From: Thermosynechococcus sp. NK55a | Lineage (GTDB): Bacteria; Cyanobacteriota; Cyanobacteriia; Thermosynechococcales; Thermosynechococcaceae | NCBI RefSeq assembly: GCF_000505665.1 | Contig: NC_023033.1 | Location: 682,001-746,000 of the forward strand | Direction of reading: 5' to 3' | DNA: 64,000 nucleotides | In this document: piece after piece, positions 46,263 through 54,840 of the stretch | How the letters are laid out: every line of letters starts with the position of its first letter | How positions within the stretch are numbered: the first letter of the stretch is position 1 | Notes under the pieces: generated by a model | Databases searched by the model: none | What the model was told of the DNA's origin: nothing | Seen by the model: only the letters and a program-made list of their open reading frames with translations | Position numbers and translations under genes: made by a program

Positions 46263-47243
46263 ATGGGGAACGCCCAGAAGAGAATTGTCGTCACTATACT
46301 GTCAACGACTCTATCTCGATCTTGGCAGATATTTTACCGTTTGGCATCCCCCCTTGGACAGCGGTTGTGGCAGGGGCGATCGCTCCCTCCCTGGCCGCCT
46401 TTAGTCTTCACTCTGGCGATCGCCCTCTTTTTCGCAGGAACCCCCAGCGGCAAAGCGCAGCAGGTGTGGCGAGGCACCGAAGCAGTCACCCTACAGCGAG
46501 CCTATGGGGAGTGGCAGCGGCAGCACATCCTCTACCTCGGTGAAACCCATGACAGCGTTGCTGATCATGCGGCACAGTTGTTGATTTTGCAGGAATTGCA
46601 GCGGCGGCGCCCCCTGGCGATCGCCCTAGAAATGATTCAGTGTCCTTTTCAAGCCGCCCTGGATGCCTACATTGGCGGTGAAATCACAGAGATGGAATTG
46701 CTGGTGCAAACCCAATATGCCCAGCGCTGGGGCTTTCCTTGGTCGCTGTATGCACCGATTTTTCGCTTTGCCAAGGAGCAGCAGATTCCCCTAATTGCCT
46801 TGAATACACCCACCGAAGTCACTCGCCAAGTGGCACGCCAAGGCCTAGAGAGCCTAGGGGAAGAGGATTTTCGCTATATTCCGCCCCTGGCAGATATTGA
46901 CTTGAGTAACACCGCCTACCGCGATCGCCTGCAGGAGATTTTTATTGCTGCCCATGAAGGGGTAAGCCACAGTATGAATTTTGACTTCTTTTACCAAGCC
47001 CAAGTCCTTTGGGATGAAACCATGGCCAAAGTCGTTGCTAAACATCATCAGCAGCATCCCGATCGCCTGATTGTGGTGCTGACGGGGCGGGGTCATGTTT
47101 ATTTTGGGGATGGCATTCCCCAACGGGTACAGCGACGGCTTTCCCCCAACCTCCGCCAAGCAATTATCCTCCTGAATCCCACAGCAACCGAAAAAGCCAA
47201 ACCCGGCATTGCCGACTGGTTCTGGCAAAATGATCCACCCTAG
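46263..47243 (+). CDS. ChaN-like lipoprotein family (haem-binding) protein
   Basis: 326 residues from ATG 46263; a TTG at 46230 is also possible. A basic N-terminus and hydrophobic segment (PPLVFTLAIALFFAG, ends near SGKAQ) form a signal or anchor. The ChaN domain starts with HILYLGETHDSVADHAAQLLI (conserved GETH) and continues through IALEMIQCPFQAALDAYIGGE, NTPTEVTRQVARQG and VVLTGRGHVYFGDGIPQRVQ. ChaN is an iron-regulated haem-binding lipoprotein in Campylobacter; here the role is unknown. It ends 6 bases from the convergent response regulator gene. Confidence 0.82.
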   Translation: MGNAQKRIVVTILSTTLSRSWQIFYRLASPLGQRLWQGRSLPPWPPLVFTLAIALFFAGTPSGKAQQVWRGTEAVTLQRAYGEWQRQHILYLGETHDSVADHAAQLLILQELQRRRPLAIALEMIQCPFQAALDAYIGGEITEMELLVQTQYAQRWGFPWSLYAPIFRFAKEQQIPLIALNTPTEVTRQVARQGLESLGEEDFRYIPPLADIDLSNTAYRDRLQEIFIAAHEGVSHSMNFDFFYQAQVLWDETMAKVVAKHHQQHPDRLIVVLTGRGHVYFGDGIPQRVQRRLSPNLRQAIILLNPTATEKAKPGIADWFWQNDPP

Positions 47244-47249
47244 CCTCTC

Positions 47250-47930
47250 CTAGTCAGCTAGGCCATGTTCAAGGGCAAAGCGCACGAGTTCTGTGCGGCT
47301 ACTAGTACCCGTTTTCACAAAAAGGCGACTGACGTACTTTTCAATATTGCGAACACTGGTATTTAGTTGGCTAGCAATTTCCTTATTCATCAGACCCTTA
47401 ACCACCAGTTGCAGGACACTGGCTTCACGGGGGGTGAGCTCCAGTTGAATCGGGGGAGCAGTAGGATAGCCTTTGCCCCGTTGGAGGAGCATTGCCCGCA
47501 GTTCAGCAATTTGTTGGGCTAGGTTAGCCAGATTGGGTTCTGCCTCATCCCGGGCAGCCGCTTGCCGGCGCAGCAGATTTTTAATAATGGCCACCAGTTC
47601 CTCGGGGTCAAAGGGTTTGGCCAGGTAAGCATCACAGCCAGCATCATAGCCTTGGATGCGATCGCGCGTCATGCCCCGCGCTGTGAGGAAGATGACGGGA
47701 ATATGGTTGAGATGGGGCTGTTGGCGCACCTTTTCCAAAAAGGCATAGCCATCCATGTGCGGCATCATAATGTCCGTAATCATCAGGTCGGGTACATTGG
47801 TTTCTAGGTACTCTAGGGCAGCTTGGCCATTGGCCACTGCTGTCACCTCAAAGCCACTGTCCTCTAAATAGGCTGTCACTGCCTCGCGTACCCCTGGTTC
47901 ATCATCCACTAGCAGTAATTTTGCTGTCAT
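47250..47930 (-). CDS. NarL/FixJ-type response regulator
   Basis: 226 residues. A receiver domain at 1-120 has acidic residues DD at 9-10, phosphoacceptor Asp53 (LMITDIMMPHMDG), Thr near IFLTARG and Lys in YLAKPFDPEEL. After a helical linker a LuxR-type helix-turn-helix domain follows (LTPREASVLQLVVKGLMNKEIASQL, VRNIEKYVSRLFVKTGTSSR). It resembles the conserved cyanobacterial/algal plastid response regulator (Ycf29-like group). No cognate kinase is next to it. Confidence 0.9.
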   Translation of the reverse strand: MTAKLLLVDDEPGVREAVTAYLEDSGFEVTAVANGQAALEYLETNVPDLMITDIMMPHMDGYAFLEKVRQQPHLNHIPVIFLTARGMTRDRIQGYDAGCDAYLAKPFDPEELVAIIKNLLRRQAAARDEAEPNLANLAQQIAELRAMLLQRGKGYPTAPPIQLELTPREASVLQLVVKGLMNKEIASQLNTSVRNIEKYVSRLFVKTGTSSRTELVRFALEHGLAD

Positions 47931-48004
47931 TGGCTATCTCCTGCGCCCGTAGGACTTCACTTTATGCTCTAACATAATTGGCAGTATCTAGGTGGAAGGA
48001 TTGA

Positions 48005-48754
48005 ATGGCGATTATTGTGCTGCGGGCATGGTACCTACCGCAGTATGAACCCCTCGAACAGCTCGAGCAACGCCCCCACGATTTACGGCTCAACAAGAGT
48101 AGCCTACTGAAAACGGCCCTGCGGGCTGACTTTCTTGATGACTTGGAAACAGTCCAGCGTTCGGAGTGGTTTCAACGCTATCGCCTCGGCGAAACGGTGG
48201 AATTTTATATTGAGGGCAGTGGTAGCTATACGATCGCTAACATTGATATTCTCAGTCATGAAATCTACTTCATCAAGAGCGATCGCCAGGCTTACTTAGA
48301 ACCGATTCTCTTTTTCAGTGCCGCAGATAGCTCCAGTAGTGACGAGATTCGCACAGCTCTCAAAGCATTTGTGGCCAATACCCCCAGCCGCTTCCCCTTA
48401 GCACTGGTCGAAAGTCCACGCTCAGCCACTGCCCCTCTGCATCTCGATAGTCCTGTGATCAGCCAATTGCGTCGCTCGCTCCTGTTTATTGCCGATGGTA
48501 CAGCAGTTGAAAATGGCCACTTGCCCACCCTGATTGCCCTGGAATTAGGCTACGCCCTTGCCAGTAAGCGGCGCAATCAAATCCTTGTTATTCAGCAGGA
48601 GCACCCAAGCCAGCGGGCACTTCTACCCATTGAAGTTCCCAGTCGTCAGCGTTTTGTCTATGACACTCCCCAAACGCTAAATGCAAACTTGGCAACTGTA
48701 CTGCAAAGACTTTTAGAACCCTTTGACCTCTTTCGAGGGGAATCCCTCAGATAA
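48005..48754 (+). CDS. Unrecognised cyanobacterial protein with TIR-like Rossmann C-terminus
   Basis: 249 residues, no signal peptide. The N-terminal about 110 residues are of no recognised fold (MAIIVLRAWYLPQYEPLEQL, LRADFLDDLETVQRSEWF, YTIANIDILSHEIYFI). The C-terminal half (ISQLRRSLLFIADGTAV, HLPTLIALELGYALASKRRN, LVIQQEHPSQRAL) has the alternating beta/alpha pattern, with an ExG in the middle, of TIR-like or nucleotide-binding (CapNBD-type) domains. That is only suggestive. It is probably a conserved cyanobacterial protein, given normal codon use; its job is unknown. Confidence 0.55.
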   Translation: MAIIVLRAWYLPQYEPLEQLEQRPHDLRLNKSSLLKTALRADFLDDLETVQRSEWFQRYRLGETVEFYIEGSGSYTIANIDILSHEIYFIKSDRQAYLEPILFFSAADSSSSDEIRTALKAFVANTPSRFPLALVESPRSATAPLHLDSPVISQLRRSLLFIADGTAVENGHLPTLIALELGYALASKRRNQILVIQQEHPSQRALLPIEVPSRQRFVYDTPQTLNANLATVLQRLLEPFDLFRGESLR

Positions 48755-48763
48755 TTGCTGCTA

Positions 48764-49459
48764 TCAATGAACCAGATCGTAGAACAAGTAGCAAGGAATC
48801 CCCGCTTCTAAAAGAAGGCGAGGAAGAATTGGCAGCACCGGACAGCAATGCTGAATGAAATTATGAATCCACTGTTTCAGGGTTTCTGCCTCCTGGTTAG
48901 TGAGCAGCTGGTCACAGGGTCTAAAGTCACGGTTGTGGAACTGCTCCACTTGAATTTTTGCCAGCCAGCTTTCACGGGGACGGGTCAGCAACCAATAGTT
49001 GGTGACAATCATTTTCCCTAGGTAGCGCACTGCCACTTCTGTAATGCGTCGAAAGAGCTCATAGTATTCGGAGAGCGTGGTGGCTTCTTGGTTGGCGGGA
49101 GGAGCAGGACGTTTGTTGTCTGTGTTAGCCAGTTCGCTAAAGAAGGATAACAGCTCTGTAATCGCATTCTGGGACACTGGCAGGTCAAGACCCACGAGAT
49201 CAAAAATTCTTTGCTCAATGTGTTGTAGCTGAAGGGTTTGATGCGGGTCATTAGCTTTTATTTTTTGATGCAAATTGATAAGAAATTCTAATTGATTAAG
49301 CTGTGGATATGTTAAGTGGTTGAAGTTGATGTAGCGATCTAGATCCTCCTCATTATTGATCTTGCGTGGAGAGCGATCGCAACCCCCATAGGAGAGAATC
49401 GCAGGATGCTCTGCTAGTAAGCGCCGCACATAGTACCGAATCATGGGAGAAATTTGCAT
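48764..49459 (-). CDS. Helical protein, hypothetical
   Basis: 231 residues from ATG 49459 (MQISPMIRYYVRRLLAEHP); the 41 codons upstream look like non-coding sequence. The protein is mostly helical, with an acidic/Asn-rich linker (ANTDNKRPAPPANQEATTL), a Trp-rich region (LGKMIVTNYWLLTRPRESWLAK) and a hydrophobic C-terminus with two Cys (HCCPVLPILPRLLL). I do not recognise the family. Convergent with 48005-48754 (9-base gap), and it faces the 747-base gap. Confidence 0.55.
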   Translation of the reverse strand: MQISPMIRYYVRRLLAEHPAILSYGGCDRSPRKINNEEDLDRYINFNHLTYPQLNQLEFLINLHQKIKANDPHQTLQLQHIEQRIFDLVGLDLPVSQNAITELLSFFSELANTDNKRPAPPANQEATTLSEYYELFRRITEVAVRYLGKMIVTNYWLLTRPRESWLAKIQVEQFHNRDFRPCDQLLTNQEAETLKQWIHNFIQHCCPVLPILPRLLLEAGIPCYLFYDLVH

Positions 49460-50206
49460 AGCAGGAACCCTCAAAGTCAGGACAGTACAGAGGAACGAAA
49501 AGCAAAGGCGCACGTGACATGAACATGGTTTCAGGTGTGCAAGGGGTAAGTGAATGATGAATACATAGTACCTACCTAACAAATCCAGAGGTTAGGGGAG
49601 TAAAAATTAGTAGAAATTAAAAATATCTTTAAAAAATAATTGCTACCCTCAGGGAAATGCCAGCCACTTCAGGTTTACAAGTAAACCTAAGGCATTGAAG
49701 TTAACTTAAGCTAAGCTTAAATTGAAGGAAAACCCAACTCCATTGGATGAAGTATGCTTCTTTTATAAGGTCTGAAATCTGGGATCGTCAAGTATTCAAG
49801 GATACAAATAGTTTTTTGTGTAAATGCCCTGCAGCATAGCCACTACGTGGCACCGTAAAATTTAATAAACCATTTACAAATTTACACATTGAGTCTGAAC
49901 TTGGGAGCCAAGGCCACAAATATTGCTTATAGGCCTGTAACAATTATTTGTTTTTTATATTCTGATTACAATTCTTTACATCAATTTTATTGATTGCAGC
50001 AGCTCCATGTCTGTAGGCGGGTGGGGATCATTTATCGCTCTTGCTTCCAGGGTTGATTAGCAAAGATACTGTCCTTTTCAGAGAATTTCTAGGGCGATCG
50101 CCGATGGTCTGCTGATCCAGCGATGGCATGCGCTGTTCCGAGAAATCAGCGATGATCGTCTTACCCTTGATGCTGTTTAACCCTTCATCTCCTTATTGAA
50201 CCGCCT
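49460..50206. other. 747-base AT-rich intergenic region
   Basis: No convincing coding frame on either strand. It is markedly AT-rich (long runs of A and T) in a GC-balanced window, with few HIP1 sites until the last 120 bases. Two inverted repeats stand out: AGGTTTAC-AA-GTAAACCT (49671-49688) and TTAAGCT-A-AGCTTAA (49706-49720). It must hold the promoter of coaD and that of the minus-strand gene at 48764-49459; a small RNA is possible. Confidence 0.6.
49671..49688. repeat. Inverted repeat AGGTTTAC-N2-GTAAACCT
   Basis: Perfect 8-bp inverted repeat with a 2-base spacer in the AT-rich gap. Possible operator or hairpin. Eighteen bases after it lies a second repeat, TTAAGCT-A-AGCTTAA. Confidence 0.6.
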
Positions 50207-50713
50207 ATGCTTGCTGTTTATCCCGGAAGTTTTGATCCCATTACCCTAGGCCACTTGGATATTATTGAGCGGGGCGCTCGTCTCTTTAGCGAGGTCATTG
50301 TGGCGATCGCCCACAACCCTCAGAAAAAAGCCCTCTTTAGCGTCAGCCAACGGATCAAGCAAGTACAGGCGGCTACCAGCCACTTAAAAAATGTGCGGGT
50401 GGATACGTTTGATGGCCTGACCGTTGAGTACGCGCGATCCCAAGAGGCAAAGGTTCTTCTGCGGGGGCTACGGGTTCTGTCGGACTTTGAATACGAGCTT
50501 CAGATGTCCCACACCAATAAAAGCCTTTGGCCAGAGATTGAGACTGTGTTCCTCACCACGTCCAATGAGTATAGTTTCTTAAGTAGTAGCTTAGTAAAAG
50601 AAATTGCCCGATTTGGCGGTAATGTTCGTCATCTTGTACCAGCCAGTGTTGCAAAGGATTTAGAAGCATGCTTTACTCAAACACCAATCCCATCTCAACG
50701 ACCGCCGGAGTAA
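50207..50713 (+). CDS. coaD: Phosphopantetheine adenylyltransferase
   Basis: 168 residues. [21 protein letters not shown] (with the nucleotide TxGH motif), [40 protein letters not shown] and [21 protein letters not shown] identify CoaD, which makes dephospho-CoA from ATP and phosphopantetheine. ATG start at 50207. Its last 46 bases overlap the next gene in another frame. Confidence 0.96.
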   Translation: MLAVYPGSFDPITLGHLDIIERGARLFSEVIVAIAHNPQKKALFSVSQRIKQVQAATSHLKNVRVDTFDGLTVEYARSQEAKVLLRGLRVLSDFEYELQMSHTNKSLWPEIETVFLTTSNEYSFLSSSLVKEIARFGGNVRHLVPASVAKDLEACFTQTPIPSQRPPE

Positions 50714-51300
50714 AAGAAGCCCTTGATGTCCCTGCTCCTGCGCTGCAACTCCTGCAACAACTACAAAAACTGGAAGAACTCCTGATTCTTGAAGGAACGA
50801 AGATTCCGCTGACAGGGCGCAAACTCATTGATGAAGAGCAGCTCCTTAACCAGCTTGCCCACATTGAACAGGCGATCCCCGAATCAGTGAAGGCCGCGCA
50901 ACAGATTCTCAATCAGCGTGATAAGATCATCGAGCGCGCCCAGCACCGCGCCCAAGAAATTCTTCGCGCCGCAGAGCAACGTGCTGCCCAAATAACTGAT
51001 GAACTGCGGATTCGCCAGCAGGCAGAACTAGAAGCTCAGAAAATTCGCCAGCAGGTGCAGCAAGAGGTGGAATTGATGCGCCAGCGCGCGCTCGAGGAAA
51101 TCAATCTGCTACGGCAAAATACAGAAAAAGAACTAGCCCATCTGCGCCAACTGACCCGCCATGAATGTCAGGAGCGACAACAAGAAGCGGACGCCTATGC
51201 CGATCGCACCCTTGCGGCAATGGAACGGCAACTCAAGGAAATGCTAGCGGTGATTCAAAACGGGCGCCAATACCTCAAGCAGCACCAAGCCCACCATTAA
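50668..51300 (+). CDS. Coiled-coil protein overlapping coaD (DivIVA/Pic-like)
   Basis: 210 residues from ATG 50668, 46 bases inside coaD. The N-terminus is hydrophobic-helical ([19 protein letters not shown]), followed by a very long charged coiled coil rich in Gln, Glu and Arg ([40 protein letters not shown]). The KIIERA-QEIL pattern resembles DivIVA- or ATP-synthase-b-type coiled coils found in cyanobacteria. Function unknown; the overlap suggests translational coupling to coaD. Confidence 0.7.
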   Translation: MLYSNTNPISTTAGVKEALDVPAPALQLLQQLQKLEELLILEGTKIPLTGRKLIDEEQLLNQLAHIEQAIPESVKAAQQILNQRDKIIERAQHRAQEILRAAEQRAAQITDELRIRQQAELEAQKIRQQVQQEVELMRQRALEEINLLRQNTEKELAHLRQLTRHECQERQQEADAYADRTLAAMERQLKEMLAVIQNGRQYLKQHQAHH

Positions 51301-51399
51301 CCCTAGGAAATTCTCCAACGTCAGTTTGTCAGTGCTTGGATCAGGGGGGCGATCGCCCAGGAACCCATACGGCCACCTAGACCCAAGGGAATTCTCACA

Positions 51400-52359
51400 C
51401 TAACGGGCTTTCACAGGCTCTAAGGTAAAGAACGTTTGAAAAATTTGCGTATCCACCTCATTCATTTGCTGCTGCAAGTAATCGAGGAACTCGTGCATGC
51501 CTTGACTAATAATTTCATCAATTGTCAAATAGTCCAGTTGCGATCGCAGGCGTCCCAGTTGGCGTTCCACAGGCTGGTGCCAACTCCCCAAGGGAGTCCC
51601 TGTAATCCTGTAGAGGGATTTTTCCACCTGCAACAGACAAAAGCGAATCGCACGCGGAAACTCGTCATCGAGAATCAAAAACTCTGCTACCCCTGCGGGT
51701 GTAATCCGATGGGAACGGCGTTTACGGTACATCTCATAGGCACTGGCAGATTTCAGGAGCGCAATCCAGCCCAACTCATCAATGGGCGTGCCCACATCTT
51801 CCACCGAGGGCAACAGCAAATAGTATTTCACATCGAGAATCCGCGAGGTTTTATCGGCTCGCTCCAGTAACCGTCCCATTTGGCCAAAGTGCCACGCTTC
51901 ATTGTGGCTCATAGTGCTGTCCATCACGCCAGCAAAAAGGTGACTGGCCTGTTTCACTTGTGCCAAAAAGCTGGCAATCTCTAAGCCCTCAGGGGCTTTA
52001 GCCGCCTCGCGCACCATTGTGTAGAAGGCATTCACCTGCTGCCACATTTCTGAGGAAATCACCTCGCGAATGGATGTAGCATTCTCCCGTGCCGCCCGCA
52101 AACACGAGATGATGGAGTTGGGATAGGTGGTGTCAAAGGTGAGGAACTGAATCACATTTTCAGCCGTAGCAGTGCCGTAGTGCTTCTGAAAAAAGGGCAA
52201 ATCCCCCGTTGTTAACACGAGGGGATCCCATTGACTGGAAAGACTCGTGGGCAGATCTAGTAGCATATTCAAGTTGACATCCACAAAACGAGCAATATTC
52301 TCTGCCCGCTCAATGTAGCGATTTAACCAATACACCGCATCGGCAACACGACTTAACAT
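51400..52359 (-). CDS. Alpha-E domain protein (DUF403)
   Basis: 319 residues from ATG 52359 (MLSRVADAVYWLNRYIERAEN); six upstream residues in frame are not conserved-looking. The pattern through RFVDVNLNMLLDLP, AWHFGQMGRLLERADKTSRILDVKYY and FLILDDEFPRAIRFCL matches the alpha-E (DUF403) family, which often sits beside a circularly permuted ATP-grasp gene and a transglutaminase-like gene in peptide-modifying clusters. Neither partner is adjacent here. Function unknown. Confidence 0.85.
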   Translation of the reverse strand: MLSRVADAVYWLNRYIERAENIARFVDVNLNMLLDLPTSLSSQWDPLVLTTGDLPFFQKHYGTATAENVIQFLTFDTTYPNSIISCLRAARENATSIREVISSEMWQQVNAFYTMVREAAKAPEGLEIASFLAQVKQASHLFAGVMDSTMSHNEAWHFGQMGRLLERADKTSRILDVKYYLLLPSVEDVGTPIDELGWIALLKSASAYEMYRKRRSHRITPAGVAEFLILDDEFPRAIRFCLLQVEKSLYRITGTPLGSWHQPVERQLGRLRSQLDYLTIDEIISQGMHEFLDYLQQQMNEVDTQIFQTFFTLEPVKAR

Positions 52360-52416
52360 ATACTGGCAAGCATTCACTCTCTGCCCACTCTAGCAACCTT
52401 TGCCAGTCTTGAGTAT

Positions 52417-52749
52417 ATGCAGCGAACCCGTCTTAATACCCTGCTCGATCGTCTGGGCGCTGGGATTCAGGAGCAGTTAAAAAATCCGTGGCGACGGCTA
52501 GCGACACTGAGTATTGCCTTTCTTTTTGGGGTGTTCTTGGGCTTGGCAATTTCCTCTAGTGCGGGTCAACTGGGCTATTTAGATATTGTTGCCTCGACCA
52601 TCGTGGCGATCGTTGCCGAAGTGATTAGTGCTGTGTTCTATGGCGATCGCTGGAAACTGCGGCAAACCCTCTTTGGCGAAATGCTCAATGCCCTGAAGTT
52701 TGGTTTGCTCTATGGCTTGTTCCTCGTTGCCTTCCTGCTGGGAAGTTAG
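52417..52749 (+). CDS. Ycf20/DUF565 membrane protein
   Basis: 110 residues with two hydrophobic helices (LATLSIAFLFGVFLGLAISS and ALKFGLLYGLFLVAFLLGS) and a central conserved DIVASTIVAIVAEVISAVFYGDRW-type segment (AEVISAVFYG). This matches DUF565/Ycf20, found in cyanobacteria and plastids and linked in plants to thermal dissipation. Divergent from the alpha-E gene. Confidence 0.85.
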   Translation: MQRTRLNTLLDRLGAGIQEQLKNPWRRLATLSIAFLFGVFLGLAISSSAGQLGYLDIVASTIVAIVAEVISAVFYGDRWKLRQTLFGEMLNALKFGLLYGLFLVAFLLGS

Positions 52750-53180
52750 TTGCTGATGCAATTGGGGATACCTGAATGAGCATCGCTGCAATTTTGACTG
52801 CGATTCCCGACCAGGAACCGCCAGAAGACCTGGAAGCGCTCATTGCAGCGGCGGAAACGGGAGACGGGCCAGTTGCATCCTAGAAAGCCCATGGCACGAT
52901 CTGGATTGATGGCTGCTGCCCATAGCTCACCTTTCTTTGGAGTTTCTTTGGAGCTGCCGCAACCAAGAGCCTTGGCGATTTCTCTAGCACTGCGATCTAC
53001 GGGACTTGTGAGCCAACCGGCAAGGGGCAGGAATACCTATTACTGTGATTAGGAAAGGCTGGAATTCCCTTGTTACTCCCCTATTTAAGAAAAAGGCTGT
53101 AATTTGAGTACAATAGTGGGGTGCCAAGGGCAGCTTGCCCTGTTGGTATGGCGTTTACCCTCAGTTAATCACTGCCTGCT
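52750..53180. other. 431-base gap before pdhA
   Basis: The only short frame starting with ATG is 52776-52883 (MSIAAILTAIPDQEPPEDLE, 35 residues), whose coding nature is uncertain. The next 170 bases read in several frames with frequent stops and may be a decayed gene fragment. The last 100 bases hold the pdhA promoter: TTAAGA and TACAAT (53109-53114) 18 bases apart, and a hairpin (GGGCAGCTTGCCC) in the leader. Confidence 0.5.
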
Positions 53181-54209
53181 ATGGTTCAAGAGCGTAGTCT
53201 GCCCTCTTTGTCCATTCCCCAAACGACCATTACCCGTGAGCAGGGGTTAATGCTCTATGAGGATATGGTACTGGGGCGCACCTTTGAAGATAAGTGTGCC
53301 GAAATGTACTATCGGGGGCGGATGTTTGGCTTTGTGCACCTCTACAACGGTCAAGAAGCTGTCTCTACGGGCGTGATCAAGGCCTTGCGTCCCGATGACT
53401 ACGTCTGCAGTACCTATCGCGATCACGTCCATGCCCTAAGTGCCGGTGTGCCTGCCCGTGAAGTGATGGCTGAACTCTTTGGCAAGGCCACAGGGTGCAG
53501 CAAAGGCCGCGGCGGCTCAATGCACCTGTTTTCTGCCAAGCATAATTTCTTGGGGGGCTTTGCCTTTGTTGCTGAGGGGATTCCTGTGGCTATGGGGGCT
53601 GCCTTTCAGACAATGTATCGCCGTCAAGTGATGGGCGATGCCAAAGCTGATCAGGTCACCGCTTGCTTCTTTGGCGATGGGGCCAGCAATAATGGCCAGT
53701 TCTTTGAGTGCTTGAATATGGCATCACTCTGGAAATTGCCGATTCTCTTCGTTGTAGAAAATAACAAGTGGGCGATCGGCATGGCCCATGAGCGTGCCAG
53801 TTCGGAAACAGAAATCTACAAGAAGGCCAAGGTCTTTGGCATGGTGGGTGAGGAAGTAGATGGTATGGATGTGTTGGCGATGCGTACAGTAGCTGAGGCA
53901 GCGATCGCCCGTGCCCGTGCCGGTGAAGGCCCCACCCTTATTGAAGCTTTGACGTATCGTTTCCGGGGTCACTCCCTTGCGGATCCCGATGAACTGCGCT
54001 CCAAGGAAGAGAAAGAGTTTTGGCTGAAGCGGGATCCTATCAAGAAGCTGGGGGCCTACCTCGTGGAGCAAGAACTCGCCACTAGCGAAGACCTACGGGC
54101 GATTGAGCAAAAAGTACAGGGGATTGTGGAGGATGCTGTGACCTTTGCCGAGGAAAGTCCGGAGCCTCAGCCTGAAGAACTCTATGACTATATCTTTGCA
54201 GATGAGTAA
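53181..54209 (+). CDS. pdhA: Pyruvate dehydrogenase E1 component, alpha subunit
   Basis: 342 residues, normal length. The ThDP-binding motif [23 protein letters not shown] (about 165-187), [17 protein letters not shown], and [18 protein letters not shown] with conserved serines (possible regulatory sites) identify E1-alpha. It decarboxylates pyruvate and passes acetyl to E2 (pdhC at 8.7 kb). Preceded by a plausible sigma-70-type promoter and a leader hairpin. Confidence 0.95.
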   Translation: MVQERSLPSLSIPQTTITREQGLMLYEDMVLGRTFEDKCAEMYYRGRMFGFVHLYNGQEAVSTGVIKALRPDDYVCSTYRDHVHALSAGVPAREVMAELFGKATGCSKGRGGSMHLFSAKHNFLGGFAFVAEGIPVAMGAAFQTMYRRQVMGDAKADQVTACFFGDGASNNGQFFECLNMASLWKLPILFVVENNKWAIGMAHERASSETEIYKKAKVFGMVGEEVDGMDVLAMRTVAEAAIARARAGEGPTLIEALTYRFRGHSLADPDELRSKEEKEFWLKRDPIKKLGAYLVEQELATSEDLRAIEQKVQGIVEDAVTFAEESPEPQPEELYDYIFADE

Positions 54210-54267
54210 TTGCGGCTCAATTCGGTTGACCACATTACAATAGAAAAAACTCTCCTAGAGCATTGGC

Positions 54268-54840
54268 ATGCTGTTGACGCCTCACCTCCTATTTGCTTGG
54301 CTGGATGGTCTTTGGGATGGGATATTCTCCACCCAAGGAATTATGATCCTGCTGCTGATGGGCTATGCAGGGGCAATGTGGCTCTTTTTGTCCAGTGCTC
54401 CCACGGTTTACACCATCATGGTCTCGGATCTAGAGCACGCACGACAGTTCTATGAGCAGGAGTTGGGTTTACCCATTGCCGATGTGCCCCTACACTACTA
54501 CTACAACTATGAGCAAACCCTTGGCGTGGCCTCGATGGATCCCCTCTATGTGCCCTCGGCCCTGAGCTACAGCAGTCCAAAGCGCCCCAGTCCCAGTGAT
54601 GGTTTGTGGTACCAACTCAAGAAAAATACCCAACTCCATGTTATTAGGGGTGCTAGCAAGGGGGAACGCAATCGCCAGCGCCATCTCTGCTTTGACCGTG
54701 AGTGCCTTGAACTCCTGTTGTTGCGGATTCAGCGGCGGCAACTACGCTACAAAATGCGGAGCGATCGCCCCCTCAATTTCCTTGTGAAGGACTACGACGG
54801 CACTGTGATTGAAATGGCAGAAATTTCGGCGCGGCCATGA
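54268..54840 (+). CDS. Glyoxalase/VOC-like protein with N-terminal membrane segment
   Basis: 190 residues. Residues 15-50 hold a transmembrane segment (IMILLLMGYAGAMWLFL). The remainder resembles the vicinal-oxygen-chelate fold: VYTIMVSDLEHARQFYEQELGLP, LGVASMDPLYVPS, HVIRGASKGERNRQRHLCFD and LNFLVKDYDGTVIEMAEI. Substrate unknown. ATG start. Its stop overlaps the start of murQ (ATGA), so the two should be translated together. Confidence 0.7.
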   Translation: MLLTPHLLFAWLDGLWDGIFSTQGIMILLLMGYAGAMWLFLSSAPTVYTIMVSDLEHARQFYEQELGLPIADVPLHYYYNYEQTLGVASMDPLYVPSALSYSSPKRPSPSDGLWYQLKKNTQLHVIRGASKGERNRQRHLCFDRECLELLLLRIQRRQLRYKMRSDRPLNFLVKDYDGTVIEMAEISARP

